A DNA stretch of 64,000 bases from Dehalococcoidia bacterium (GCA_025060295.1 JANXCH010000023.1:86568-150567), one strand, 5' to 3'. Shown: positions 17,038-25,899, counted from the first letter of the stretch. The notes: a model not told the origin generated them from the sequence alone. Translations and numbers: made by a program.

Positions 17038-18831
17038 TTAAGAATTCTGTCCGCGCAAGGTCAGGAACTGCTCCACAGCTTGCGTCAGGTGAGCGGGGTC
17101 GTCTATCGGCGGGAGACAGGCCCCCTGCAGGCATACATAGGCTTGGGGTTTGGTGCCCAGGACAAAGCCTCTGCTGGCCAGGGCGTGGGGATCGCTGGTA
17201 TCCAGCAAGAGAGGCTCTACGCACGGATAAGGGAGGGCGAAGGCGGCATCCAGCAGGGCGTGGGTCTCGGATGCCTGGGAGGGGCCGACGATGTTCACCT
17301 CTAGAGGAGGGAAGAGGTGGCGCAGGACGGCCCGTGCGTAGGCGGCGGCGTGTTCGCCATAGTCCTGGGCGACCTGCACGAAGGCGGTGAGGGTGTCGTG
17401 GGCACGGGAGGCGTGGGTGCTCTGTCCCGTTATAGTGGAGAGGAGGCGTAAAGCCTCGGCGGCGACGGTATTGTCGGTGAGGGACTTCTCCTTGAGTTGG
17501 AGGTAGCCGAGGGGGGCAACGCCCGGCCCCACATCCCACAAGCCCCCGCTGTGGGAATCCCAGAAGCGCTCCAGCATCGTGTGAGCGAGGGTTTGGGCGC
17601 GCTCCAGCATAGCGGGAGTGCCCGTGCGACGATAGGCTTCAGCCAGGGCGAGGGTCAGCCAGGCGTAGTCGGTGAGGGTGCCGTCCACGAAGGGTTTCCC
17701 CTCCGCCCAGCAATGGAACAGGGCTTTGTCCGCCTCTGACCAGAGGTTGTTCCAGAGGAAGTCCAGGGCGCGCACAGCTTGCTGGCGCAGGGAAGTCTGC
17801 CCCAAAAGGTCGCTGGCCTCCACGTAGGCGATGACCATCTGGCCGTTCCAGTTGGTATAAACGGTGCGGTCCACAAAAGGCGGAAGGGTGCGAGCCCGGC
17901 CGGTGGCGTCCAGGGCGTAGTAGGCTTCATCGGCATCCTGACTGCCCCAAAACACGCCCAGGTCGGGGCTGTGCAACCGCTTGTTCACATACCCGATGAT
18001 GCCCTCAGCGATCTCCCGATACAGGGGTTGCCTTGTTACCTTCCAGGCGCGCAGGTAGAGGCGCAACAGGCTGGCCTGGTCTTCGGCCATCTTTTCGTAA
18101 TGGGGCTCCGACCAGTCCCGGCGGGTGCTGTAACGGAAGAAGCCCCCCTCCACCTTGTCCCACAGGGCGCCTTGCGACATGCTGTCCAAGGTCTTGACCA
18201 CCATCCGCAGGAAGAGGGGGTCGCGCGTCTGGGCGTACTGGTCGAGGAGGAGGTGCTGGGCGTCGGTCATAGGGAACTTGGGTTGGGAGCCGAACCCTCC
18301 AAAAAAGGGGTCATACAGGCCGGTAACGGCCCGCACAACACTATCCACCACCTGGAACGAGAGGGGTGTGCCCGCCTGGACACGGCGGATCCGTTCCATG
18401 CGGCGGGTGCGCATCTCCTGGGCAGTGCGGTAAACGCTGGCCTTTTGCTGACGGTAGAGAGTGGCGACCCGCACCAGAACCTCCTTGAACTGGTGAGGGG
18501 GGATGTAGGTGCCCCCGGCGATGATGTCCCCCTCAGGGGTAAGGAAGGCGGTGGTGGGCCACCCGCCCATGTTGTAGCGCTGGTTGACCTCCGGGTGCTG
18601 GTCGTTGTCCACGCGAATGGGGATGTAATGGCTGTTGATGAGGCGGATGGCCTCGGCGTCCGAGTAGGAGGTCTCGTCCATCACATGGCACCAGTGGCAC
18701 CAGACGGCAGAGATGGCTAGGAGAACAGGCTTGTCTTCCCTTTGGGCCTCCTGGAAGGCTGTCTCCCCCCACGGACGCCATTGAATTTCATGGGCACGAT
18801 TGGGGCGGGGCGAGAACCGGAAGGTCTGCAT
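17038..18831 (-). CDS. DUF255 / thioredoxin-fold protein (YyaL, SPATA20 family)
   Basis: 597 residues: an N-terminal thioredoxin-like DUF255 domain with a CHWC redox motif (AVWCHWCHVMDETSYSD) followed by a long alpha/alpha-barrel similar to glycosidase or N-acylglucosamine-epimerase folds. Conserved landmarks are MGGWPTTAFLTPEGD and DPFFGGFGSQPKFP. The family is widespread, but its reaction is not established to my knowledge. ATG 18831 (MQTFRFSPRPNRA) matches the family start and is preceded by GAGGAGAG; the frame is open 28 codons further up. Confidence 0.9.
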   Translation of the reverse strand: MQTFRFSPRPNRAHEIQWRPWGETAFQEAQREDKPVLLAISAVWCHWCHVMDETSYSDAEAIRLINSHYIPIRVDNDQHPEVNQRYNMGGWPTTAFLTPEGDIIAGGTYIPPHQFKEVLVRVATLYRQQKASVYRTAQEMRTRRMERIRRVQAGTPLSFQVVDSVVRAVTGLYDPFFGGFGSQPKFPMTDAQHLLLDQYAQTRDPLFLRMVVKTLDSMSQGALWDKVEGGFFRYSTRRDWSEPHYEKMAEDQASLLRLYLRAWKVTRQPLYREIAEGIIGYVNKRLHSPDLGVFWGSQDADEAYYALDATGRARTLPPFVDRTVYTNWNGQMVIAYVEASDLLGQTSLRQQAVRALDFLWNNLWSEADKALFHCWAEGKPFVDGTLTDYAWLTLALAEAYRRTGTPAMLERAQTLAHTMLERFWDSHSGGLWDVGPGVAPLGYLQLKEKSLTDNTVAAEALRLLSTITGQSTHASRAHDTLTAFVQVAQDYGEHAAAYARAVLRHLFPPLEVNIVGPSQASETHALLDAAFALPYPCVEPLLLDTSDPHALASRGFVLGTKPQAYVCLQGACLPPIDDPAHLTQAVEQFLTLRGQNS

Positions 18832-19125
18832 AAGGCTCTCCTCTACCGTCCACGCCTTCAGCCTAACATAGGAGGCGAAGGGAGGCAAGGCGGCCTGGGA
18901 CGCCCGTAAGGACATCTTGGGCGGTGGGGGAAGAAAACTACTTCATTTGCGCCCCCGCAAAGGATATCTCTAAAGTGAATATGGGCACTCTCGTGCCCTT
19001 CTTTGGAGCACAAGACCTGGGGATGCTGGCCTTCGTCCTGTTCTCCAGCTTCACCATCTGGATAAAGTGGGGCTATGCTATGATGAATCCCAGAGCACCC
19101 CGCCGTTTGGAAAGGTCAGACGGCG
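18832..19125. other. divergent intergenic region between the DUF255 gene and moeA
   Basis: 294 nt without a convincing gene; a 74-codon open frame on the + strand lacks family features. Weak -10-like sequences (TATGCT 19074-19079, TATGAT 19079-19084) precede moeA, but no good -35 was found. Confidence 0.4.
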
Positions 19126-20415
19126 ATGCAGACTCATCTTCATCGTGAGCCGATGCTGTCTGTGGAGGAGGCCCAGGAGCGTATCCTGGCGCACTTTGCC
19201 CCCCTGTCCGCTGTAGAGGTGCCTTTGGATGAGGGGTTGGGGCTGGTGTTGGCAGAGGATGTGCGCTCCCCTCTGGATGTGCCCCCCTGGGACAACGCGG
19301 CCATGGACGGATATGCCGTGCGCTGGGAGGATATCCGCGGGGCAAGTCCTTCCACCCCCCGCTTGTTGCGCGTGGTGGGGATGGTGGCGGCGGGGCAGAT
19401 GCCCTCCTCGGCTGTCTTGCCCGGCACAGCCGTTCGCATTATGACGGGTGCCCCCATACCCCCCGGCGCTGATACGGTGGTGCCCTTTGAGGAGACCGAT
19501 GAGGAGCACCGTCGGCGTGTAGGGCGTGGCCTGGAACACATCTCCATCCTCGGGGAGGTGCCACAAGGTGCTCACATTCGCCCCCGAGCGGGAGACATTC
19601 GCCGTGACGAGATAGTTCTCCCCCGGGGGACGGTGTTGGGGCCAGCCCAGATAGGTGTCCTGGCGTCGCTGGGGAGGGCGACGGTGCGGGTGGTCCGACG
19701 GCCGGTGGTGGCTGTGCTCTCCACGGGGGATGAACTGCTGGCACCCGGTGAGCCTCTGCAGCCGGGGAAAATTTACGATATCAATTCTCACAGCGTGGGG
19801 GCGGCCGTGCGCCAGGCGGGAGGCATCCCCCTGCTCCTGGGCATCGCCCAGGACGACCTGGAGGATGTGCGCCGAAAGGTGCAGGAGGGGCTCCAAGCGG
19901 ACTTCCTGCTCACCTCGGCGGGGGTGTCTAAAGGCGATTACGATATCGTCAAGGATGTGCTGGCCCAGCAGGGGCGGGTGGAGTTCTGGACAGTGCGGAT
20001 GCGCCCGGGGAAGCCCATGGCCTTCGGGTGGTTCCTTACTCCTGACGGGCGACGAGTGCCCCACCTGGGCCTGCCGGGGAACCCGGTGAGCGCGTTGGTG
20101 GTGTTTGAACTGTTTTGTCGGCCGGCCATCTTCCGCATGCTAGGGCGGAAGGATTACCACCGCCCCGTAGTGCAGGCCACTTTGGACGGGCGTATTGTCA
20201 ACAGCGATGGGCGGCGTGTCTACGCTCGGGTGGTGGTGGAGCGAAGGGGGGAGGGATGGGTAGCGCGCCCCGCTGGGCCCCAGGCTTCCCATATCCTCAC
20301 GGCTTTGGCACGGGCCAACGGCTTGGCCATCTGCCCCGAGGATGTCCCCGTTCTGGAGACGGGGGCGCGGGTGCAGGTCATACTCCTCGACGGACCTGTG
20401 GAGGTGGCTCGGTGA
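19126..20415 (+). CDS. moeA: molybdopterin molybdotransferase MoeA
   Basis: 429-residue enzyme that inserts molybdate into adenylylated molybdopterin to form Moco. Diagnostic segments are DNAAMDGYAV near residue 57, IMTGAPIPPGADTVVPFEET, STGDELLAPGEPLQPGKIYD, SAGVSKGDYD and HLGLPGNPVSALVVFEL, covering domains I-IV. The usual SGGVS reads SAGVS here, a mild change. The stop overlaps the GTG start of the following small gene. mocA and xdhC at 42688-44419 also serve Mo enzymes, though no Mo-hydroxylase structural gene is in the window. Confidence 0.95.
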   Translation: MQTHLHREPMLSVEEAQERILAHFAPLSAVEVPLDEGLGLVLAEDVRSPLDVPPWDNAAMDGYAVRWEDIRGASPSTPRLLRVVGMVAAGQMPSSAVLPGTAVRIMTGAPIPPGADTVVPFEETDEEHRRRVGRGLEHISILGEVPQGAHIRPRAGDIRRDEIVLPRGTVLGPAQIGVLASLGRATVRVVRRPVVAVLSTGDELLAPGEPLQPGKIYDINSHSVGAAVRQAGGIPLLLGIAQDDLEDVRRKVQEGLQADFLLTSAGVSKGDYDIVKDVLAQQGRVEFWTVRMRPGKPMAFGWFLTPDGRRVPHLGLPGNPVSALVVFELFCRPAIFRMLGRKDYHRPVVQATLDGRIVNSDGRRVYARVVVERRGEGWVARPAGPQASHILTALARANGLAICPEDVPVLETGARVQVILLDGPVEVAR

Positions 20416-20843
20416 ACCCGCAGGAGAAGCCCCCTGCCCGTTCCTCAGAACCCCTTTTTCAGATTGACTTCCAATGGTTTGAGAAGCAACGCATCGTCCC
20501 CTCAGCATTTCTCCTGCCCCGCCTGTGCGCCGACTGCCGGCGGGAGATGGAGGGCCGTCTTGACAAGGGCCTGGGCGTCCCCTGGCAAGAGTATATGGAG
20601 CGTATCGCCCAGCACTGCTCCCGAGAGCCGGGGTTTATTACCGAGGGCACACCCTTGCTGGAGGGGGTTTTCCGTCTCCTTTTGGGAGCCCGCAACGAAC
20701 CGGTAGGGCTCACGGCGTTGAAAGACGCCCTCGAAGAGTGGTGGCAGACGGGACACTCGGTGCGGGTGGTGAGTGCGGAGGTCCTTATGCGCGTGCTCCA
20801 GCGTAGCGGGGCCTACGGCATCCGTCAGGTGTCGCCCCCGTAG
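20412..20843 (+). CDS. conserved-looking protein of unknown function coupled to moeA
   Basis: 143 residues. GTG 20412 overlaps the moeA stop as GTGA, so the two are translationally coupled. A central LCADCRREM contains a CxxC pair, with further Cys in HCSREPGF, suggesting possible metal or Fe-S binding. The rest is helical and charged (LTALKDALEEWWQTGHSV). I do not recognise the family. Coupling suggests a role linked to molybdenum-cofactor use, but this is inference. Its 3' end overlaps the convergent acylphosphatase by 19 nt. Confidence 0.7.
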   Translation: MNPQEKPPARSSEPLFQIDFQWFEKQRIVPSAFLLPRLCADCRREMEGRLDKGLGVPWQEYMERIAQHCSREPGFITEGTPLLEGVFRLLLGARNEPVGLTALKDALEEWWQTGHSVRVVSAEVLMRVLQRSGAYGIRQVSPP

Positions 20844-21142
20844 CGCACGGTGAACCCTGTCCAGAGGCCGGTGGGGTCTTTCCATTCCTCCTCCACCCGC
20901 TCCACCTGGGCCAGGGGCGGGCCGCGGTGCAGGGCCTCCCGCAGAAGCGCCAGCGCCTCCGCAGGGCCTTCCGCCCACACTTCTACCGCCTGGCCGTTGG
21001 GCAGGTTGCGCACCCATCCCTTCAGGCCGAGAGTGCGGGCGCGCGCCTCTACAAAGGCACGAAAGCCAACCCCTTGCACACGCCCGTATACGGTAGCGTG
21101 GAGAGCCTGTTGGTCTTTCCCGTGGGTTCCACTCACAGCCAA
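20825..21142 (-). CDS. acyP: acylphosphatase
   Basis: 105-residue acylphosphatase hydrolysing carboxyl-phosphate bonds. The signature GRVQGVGFRAFVEARARTLG carries the phosphate-binding loop and catalytic Arg, and GWVRNLPNGQAVEVWAEG carries the catalytic Asn. The N-terminal ten residues beyond the fold are variable; the exact start is uncertain. It is three nt downstream of the DUF503 gene. Confidence 0.93.
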   Translation of the reverse strand: MAVSGTHGKDQQALHATVYGRVQGVGFRAFVEARARTLGLKGWVRNLPNGQAVEVWAEGPAEALALLREALHRGPPLAQVERVEEEWKDPTGLWTGFTVRYGGDT

Positions 21143-21145
21143 CGG

Positions 21146-21445
21146 CTACAGGACGCCAGGGGTATATTCCATCTGGCAGTCCACCACATCGGCATCCCCC
21201 CGCACAGCGTCCTCAATGAAGCGGACGACCTGCTCCATACTCCGCTGAGCCTGGGCACCGTCGGGGGCGACGAGGGCTAGTCCCAAAACTGCCGTTTGCC
21301 AGAGGTCGTAACCGTCCACCTCGGCCACGGACACATTGAAACGGCTGCGTAAGCGGGCGATAAGGGCCTGCACCACGTGGCGCTTGCCCTTGAGGGAGTG
21401 GTTCTCGGCCAGGTGGAGGGTGACGCGACACACGACCAGTTGCAT
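21146..21445 (-). CDS. DUF503 family protein (YlxP-like)
   Basis: 99 residues matching the DUF503/YlxP pattern: an N-terminal strand LVVCRVTLHL, then ENHSLKGKRHVVQALIARLRSRFNVSVAEVDG, then a final CQMEYTP. YlxP genes usually lie in translation/ribosome-assembly clusters, and the molecular function is not established. It is followed three nt later by acyP. The 112 nt upstream (21446-21557) contain no gene. Confidence 0.88.
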   Translation of the reverse strand: MQLVVCRVTLHLAENHSLKGKRHVVQALIARLRSRFNVSVAEVDGYDLWQTAVLGLALVAPDGAQAQRSMEQVVRFIEDAVRGDADVVDCQMEYTPGVL

Positions 21446-21557
21446 AGGCGTTCACCCCCTCTTATCGTAGCATGCGCACCCCTTGCCTGGCTGAGCGTGT
21501 TGCCCAGAACGGCTACGGACGTAAGCCCCTGCCTCCACGCCACACATAACGAAGCGT

Positions 21558-21815
21558 TTAGGAGAGGAGTACCCTGGCCATCTGCTGAATAAGCACCAGG
21601 AGGAGGATAGCTACCAGGGGGCTCAGGTCAATGAACCCCAGGCGAGGCACGACGCGCCGAATAGGCGCCAAAATCGGCTCGGTGATTTGGTAGATGACGG
21701 CGACGATGGGGTTGTTCCCGCCGATGGGGAACCACGACAGGATAGCCCGTACCAGGATGGCCACGTATAGGGCGGTGGTCAGATAGAAGATGAAGTCGGC
21801 CAGGATGGTTTTCAC
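21558..21815 (-). CDS. YggT family membrane protein
   Basis: 85-residue two-helix membrane protein with the YGGT pattern: an N-terminal helix, ILSWFPIGGNNPIVAVIYQITEPILAPIRRVVP, then a C-terminal helix preceded by IDLSPLVAIL. Family members act in envelope or division-related osmotic processes in some bacteria. It lies three nt after proC, a pairing common across bacteria. Confidence 0.92.
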   Translation of the reverse strand: MKTILADFIFYLTTALYVAILVRAILSWFPIGGNNPIVAVIYQITEPILAPIRRVVPRLGFIDLSPLVAILLLVLIQQMARVLLS

Positions 21816-21818
21816 GGT

Positions 21819-22619
21819 TTACGCCCCCAGGGCCTTAGCCTTCTCATAGGCTGACCGCACCGCCTTGATAAGGGATGCCCGCACGCCTCCCTCCTCCAAG
21901 GCCAAAAGCCCCTCCACGGTTGTCCCCCCTGGGGAGGCCACCATCCCCTTCAAGTCGGCCGGGTGGCGGCCGGTCTGCTTGACCATATGGGCGCTCCCCA
22001 ACACCGTCTGCACCGCCATCTGGCGGGCCATGTCGCGGGGCAAGCCGATGTGCACCCCAGCGTCTATTAGCGCCTCAATGCACAGGAACACGAAGGCTGG
22101 GCCGCTGGCGCTGAGGGCGGTGGCCATATCCAGGTATTTCTCGTCGCTGACATACACCTCCTCCCCGAAGGAGCGCAGCAGGTTCCGCACTTGCTCCCGT
22201 CGCTCCGCTGGGACCTCGGAGGTGGCTGTCCACACGCTCATCCCCATGCCCACCTGGGCAGGGGTGTTGGGCATGACCCGCACCACCTGCTTGTGCCCCA
22301 ACCCCTGAATGATAGTCTCCAGACGCGCCCCCGCAACGATAGAGACCGCCACCTGCCCGGGGCGCAAGACGCCTTTCAAATCTTGGAACACGGCTTTCAG
22401 GTCTTGGGGCTTGATAGCGAGCACCACCAGGTCGCTCCCCGCTGCCGCCTGAGGGTTGCTGGCCACCGCCGGGATACCGAACTTCTGGGTGAGAAAGGTG
22501 CGGCGCCCCTCTAATGGCTCCCCCACGGCCAGGTCTGTGGGGCGGGCCAGCCCTCGCTCCAGGATGCCCGTGATCATGGCTTCGGCCATGGTCCCGCCCC
22601 CAATGAAGGCGATGCGCAT
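21819..22619 (-). CDS. proC: pyrroline-5-carboxylate reductase
   Basis: 266 residues; reduces P5C to proline with NAD(P)H. The Rossmann loop is FIGGGTMAEAMITGIL and the C-terminal family signature is SASGPAFVFLCIEALIDAGV...GSAHMVK, with VASPGGTTVEGLLALE. ATG 22619 (MRIAFIGGG) fits the family; the frame runs further up but without homology. It is followed by yggT with a 3 nt gap. Confidence 0.95.
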   Translation of the reverse strand: MRIAFIGGGTMAEAMITGILERGLARPTDLAVGEPLEGRRTFLTQKFGIPAVASNPQAAAGSDLVVLAIKPQDLKAVFQDLKGVLRPGQVAVSIVAGARLETIIQGLGHKQVVRVMPNTPAQVGMGMSVWTATSEVPAERREQVRNLLRSFGEEVYVSDEKYLDMATALSASGPAFVFLCIEALIDAGVHIGLPRDMARQMAVQTVLGSAHMVKQTGRHPADLKGMVASPGGTTVEGLLALEEGGVRASLIKAVRSAYEKAKALGA

Positions 22620-22650
22620 AACGCCTCCTTCCGCAATCCCTCTGAGGGCA

Positions 22651-23043
22651 TTATGCCAGAGTCGGGAGGAGGATGCCCAGAAGCACCACGCCCACACCCC
22701 ATCCTAACATCACTTGCCACCGCGCTGGCCGCACCAGGGCCATTAGAAGTAAGGCCGGCAGGGCGAGGGCTACTCCTACGCCGATGACCATCATCGGGAG
22801 GGTAAGCCGTGCATCCCCATAGGCTCCCCAGAGGGCCCCAGCCCCCATCCCTATCAATCCGCCCACGCCGATGATTTGGAGAACGAAGGGGGTTACCAGC
22901 ACGGGCAGGGGCAAGTGCCCCAGGGCTATGCGTAGGAAGGGCGGGGGCTGACGCAGGACAAGGCGCAGACCCCATAGCCCCAAGACAGCCCACACTGCTC
23001 CTGTCAGGAAGCCCAATCCCAAACCTAAAAACAGGGCAGGCAC
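22651..23043 (-). CDS. small hydrophobic membrane protein, unknown function
   Basis: 130 residues with about four transmembrane helices and many Gly/Leu (for example at the N-terminus, FLGLGLGFLTGAVWAVLG). The start is a GTG sharing one base with the ispE stop (TAGTG), so it is coupled to ispE. No family recognised. Position between ispE and proC does not define a function. Confidence 0.65.
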   Translation of the reverse strand: MPALFLGLGLGFLTGAVWAVLGLWGLRLVLRQPPPFLRIALGHLPLPVLVTPFVLQIIGVGGLIGMGAGALWGAYGDARLTLPMMVIGVGVALALPALLLMALVRPARWQVMLGWGVGVVLLGILLPTLA

Positions 23044-23912
23044 TATTCGTTCACCTCCGCCCCGACGCTATGGACAGCCCAAGCCCTAAGGCCCTGCTCT
23101 CGCAAGATGGCCACCGCCTTCTCCGCCTCCGCTGGCGTTGAGACCAGGGCATAGAGGCTCGGCCCTGCACCTGAAAGATGAGCGCGCCGCCCCGTTGCCT
23201 CTTCCAAAGCCTTCCAGTAGGTTGCCAGGCCTGGAAAGGCAGAAAAGGCGACGGCTTCAAAAGTGTTATACAGCAGGGCATCACAAAGGGGTGTGCCCGC
23301 GTGCAGAGCCTGCACTAGGGCACGCGTGCGGGAGCCGTTGCTCCAATGCTGGGGACGCAGAAGACCATACAATCGTGCTGTCTTCTTCTCGTCCCCGAGG
23401 GGGGGAGCCAGGAGCACAAACCAGGCCTGGGGCAAAGGGGGTAGGGGAGTAATGTGTTCCCCCCGTCCCTCGGCCAGCGCCGTGCCGGCGTAAAGGAAAA
23501 AGGGCACATCAGAGCCGAGGCAAGCTGCTAACTGCACAAGCCGTTCCCGTGAGATGGAGAGGTTCCAGAGGCGCACCAAGCCTTGCAGGGCTGTCGCCGC
23601 GTCGCTACTCCCGCCTCCCAAGCCCCCTGCGACAGGAATATGTTTGTGCACCCGAATTACCACGCCTCGGCGCACACCGGTGTGCTGGCGCAAAAGGTGG
23701 GCCGTCTTATAGACCACATTCGCAGGGCCTGCCAATGAGGGGATGGAGCACTCCACGATGATGGCCTCGGGATGGGGGGAAAACTCCACCTCGTCCCACA
23801 GGGCGATAGTTTGGAGGACGGAGGCGATGGCGTGGTAGCCGTCGGGCCGTCGGCCCAGCACCTCCAGGGTCAGGTTGATTTTGGCGTAGGCCCTTAGGCG
23901 GAGGGTGTCCAT
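23043..23912 (-). CDS. ispE: 4-diphosphocytidyl-2-C-methyl-D-erythritol kinase (IspE)
   Basis: 289-residue GHMP kinase of the MEP pathway, phosphorylating CDP-ME and so feeding isoprenoid precursors to the hopanoid operon later in the window. The N-terminus AYAKINLTLEVLGRRPDGYH is diagnostic, the ATP loop is PVAGGLGGGSSDAATAL, and LSGAGPSLYALV is the third GHMP motif. ATG 23912 is preferred over an upstream start. It overlaps the rsmA end by 19 nt, the common rsmA-ispE arrangement. Confidence 0.95.
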   Translation of the reverse strand: MDTLRLRAYAKINLTLEVLGRRPDGYHAIASVLQTIALWDEVEFSPHPEAIIVECSIPSLAGPANVVYKTAHLLRQHTGVRRGVVIRVHKHIPVAGGLGGGSSDAATALQGLVRLWNLSISRERLVQLAACLGSDVPFFLYAGTALAEGRGEHITPLPPLPQAWFVLLAPPLGDEKKTARLYGLLRPQHWSNGSRTRALVQALHAGTPLCDALLYNTFEAVAFSAFPGLATYWKALEEATGRRAHLSGAGPSLYALVSTPAEAEKAVAILREQGLRAWAVHSVGAEVNE

Positions 23913-24769
23913 CCCTCCTCCTGCAGGGCGTGGTAAAGGCTCTCCCACTGGGGGATGGACAGGGCTTCGGGGCGCGCCGCGAGGGGGATGGACGCCGTAC
24001 TGAAGGCCCGCTCCACCCTTTCACCGGGGAGGTTCAGGGAACGGCGCAGGTGGCCTCCCAGTTGCTTGCGGTGGGCCTGAAACCCCAAGCGGACGAGTGC
24101 GAAAAACCCCGCCAAATGGGCCGACGGAACCCGCGGTTGGGGGTACACCTCCAGGCGCACCACGGCCGAGGCGACCCGAGGAGGCGGATAAAAACAGCGG
24201 GCGGGTACCACGCGCACCAGGCGGGGATGAGCATACACTTGAATCCCTACGCTCAGTAGGGTCATACGCCCTGGGGGTGCGCACATCTGCAGTGCCACTT
24301 CCTTTTGCAGCATGACCACCATTAAAGTGGGGCGATGCCCATCTTCTAGGAAGCGTCGGATGATGGGGACGGCGGCGTAGTAGGGGAGGTTGGCCACGAC
24401 CTTGTAGGGCAAAGCCGGCGGCAGCCAGGGGGAAAGGTCTACGGTGCGGGCATCCCCCTCCACGATAGTCGTAGAGGGATAGGGCGCAAAGAGGCGGGTG
24501 AGGGCACGAGCCAGGGTCGAATCCAGTTCCACCGCGATGAGGCGGGCCACACGGGTAGCCAACAACTCGGTCATAAGTCCCAACCCCGGCCCAATCTCCA
24601 CCACCACATCCTGGGGTGTTAGGGCGGCGGCGCGTAGGATGCTCTCCAGCACGCCCCGGTCCACCAGGAAGTGCTGGGCGAGGCGCTTGGTGGGGCGTAT
24701 GCCCAGGGCGCGCAGGCGCTCCTGGACCTGTCGGCGCAGGCTGGGGGGCGAGGGGGCCGTTACGCCAAT
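23894..24769 (-). CDS. rsmA: 16S rRNA dimethyladenosine transferase RsmA/KsgA, non-canonical start
   Basis: About 291 residues; dimethylates A1518/A1519 of 16S rRNA. The SAM loop is VVEIGPGLGLMTELL, the catalytic NLPYY is present, and the N-terminal family motif QHFLVDRGVL appears upstream of the first GTG (24664). The in-frame homologous stretch (SLRRQVQERLRALGIRP...) therefore requires a start further up, but no ATG, GTG or TTG exists in frame before a stop. ATT at 24769, with AGGAGA about 9 nt upstream and overlapping the preceding stop by 10 nt, is the best candidate; CTG codons are alternatives, and a sequence error is possible. Confidence 0.88.
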   Translation of the reverse strand: MGVTAPSPPSLRRQVQERLRALGIRPTKRLAQHFLVDRGVLESILRAAALTPQDVVVEIGPGLGLMTELLATRVARLIAVELDSTLARALTRLFAPYPSTTIVEGDARTVDLSPWLPPALPYKVVANLPYYAAVPIIRRFLEDGHRPTLMVVMLQKEVALQMCAPPGRMTLLSVGIQVYAHPRLVRVVPARCFYPPPRVASAVVRLEVYPQPRVPSAHLAGFFALVRLGFQAHRKQLGGHLRRSLNLPGERVERAFSTASIPLAARPEALSIPQWESLYHALQEEGWTPSA

Positions 24770-25602
24770 TTCAGGGCTCTCCTGGCGTTCTCCAAGAGTA
24801 CTTTCGGGCGCACCTCATCCTTGATGGGGAGGGCCTCAAACTCCCGCAGCCACCGCTCGGGTGTGATGAGGGGGTAGTCGGAGCCGAACAGGACTTTATC
24901 TTGGAGGCGGGTGCTGATCTCCCGCACCAGGCTATCGGGGAAGTAGCGGGGTGCCCACCCGGACAGGTCGATGTAGACATTGGCCTTGTGGATGGCCACG
25001 GCGATCTGCTCCTCCTGCCAGGGCCAGCCGGGGTGGGCCATAATGATGGTCAAATCGGGGAAGTCGGCGGCCACATCGTCAATGTGCAGGGGGTTGCTGT
25101 ACTTGAGTTTGATGCCCCCGCCGCCCGGGAGGCCGGCCCCGGCACCGGCGTGGCCCGAGTGGAAGAGGACGGGGATGCCCAGGCCGCGGGCGGCGTCATA
25201 GAGGGGGTAGAAACGGGGGTCGTTGGGGAAGAAGGCTTGATGGTTGGGGTGAAGTTTGAGGCCCCGCAGGCCCAACTGCTTGACGCCCCGCTCCAGTTCC
25301 TCAATGGCCTTTTTGCCCTTCCAGGGGTCAATGCCTACAAAGCCGATGAACTGCTGGGGATACTTTTTGACGATAGAGGCCACATAGTCAATGCTATCGG
25401 GGGGTTCGCCGCTGGTCGTCTCGGTGTCCACTGTGAGGAGGACGCCGATGATGTCCCACGCCTTATACTGGGCGGCCATAGTGTCGGCATCGGGGGGTGG
25501 GGGGCCGGCGCGAAAGTACCGGCGCATGGCCTCGGAGAGGCGGGTGGGGGGCAGGCCGGGCTGACGGGGAACGTGCACATGCACATCAATGGCTTTGACC
25601 AC
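24760..25602 (-). CDS. amidohydrolase-2 family metal-dependent hydrolase
   Basis: 280-residue TIM-barrel hydrolase/decarboxylase of the amidohydrolase-2 (ACMSD-like) family. Metal ligands are visible: IDVHVHVP at the N-terminus, GLKLHPNHQAF, PVLFHSGH, IIMAHPGWPWQE and LFGSDYPL with the terminal Asp. GTG 25602 (VKAIDVHVH) is preceded by GAGGTG; longer readings run into the SRP RNA and are rejected. Substrate unknown. It is first in an operon with rsmA and ispE. Confidence 0.88.
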   Translation of the reverse strand: MVKAIDVHVHVPRQPGLPPTRLSEAMRRYFRAGPPPPDADTMAAQYKAWDIIGVLLTVDTETTSGEPPDSIDYVASIVKKYPQQFIGFVGIDPWKGKKAIEELERGVKQLGLRGLKLHPNHQAFFPNDPRFYPLYDAARGLGIPVLFHSGHAGAGAGLPGGGGIKLKYSNPLHIDDVAADFPDLTIIMAHPGWPWQEEQIAVAIHKANVYIDLSGWAPRYFPDSLVREISTRLQDKVLFGSDYPLITPERWLREFEALPIKDEVRPKVLLENARRALKLA

Positions 25603-25626
25603 GGTGCACCTCGTAGAGAAGGCATT

Positions 25627-25893
25627 GGCCGTGCACCCCCTCTTGAACGTGGCGTGCGGGCATAGGCTTCGGGACGGCTCCGGCCAGGCGCTCCTGCGGC
25701 GCGCAGAAGGGACTGCTGACCGTTGCTCCCTTCCGGGCCTGGCGGGGTTCACAGGTTCTGCCGCGCAGGACCCAGCCCTCCACGCCGTCGGGGGAAGCCC
25801 AGGGGCCCTCACGCCCGCCCGCAAGGGGGAGTTCGACCCCGCTGTGGCGGATTGCGGGTGCAGGGCACCGCCAACTCCCCGTCTAGCACGGCC
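25627..25893 (-). ncRNA. ffs: signal recognition particle RNA, large bacterial type
   Basis: Minus-strand RNA of about 267 nt. The apical domain is unmistakable: CCAGGCCCGGAAGGGAGCA with the asymmetric loop, on a GC-rich stem (25682-25777). The 5' Alu-like domain starts GCCGTGCTAGACGGGG and includes GGTGCCCTGCACCCGCAATC, as in large bacterial SRP RNAs. The ends pair: GGCCGTGC (25893-25886) with GCACGGCC (25634-25627). It has its own promoter at 25900-25929. It binds Ffh for co-translational membrane targeting. Confidence 0.95.
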
Positions 25894-25899
25894 ATAGAT

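Noticed and set aside
18924..19148. 74-codon + strand open frame before moeA
   Set aside because: No homology-like features, no ribosome-binding site, and it runs into the moeA start.
25603..25824. N-terminal extension of the amidohydrolase gene to 25824
   Set aside because: This stretch is the SRP RNA gene. The hydrolase fold begins at the GTG at 25602 with its own ribosome-binding site.
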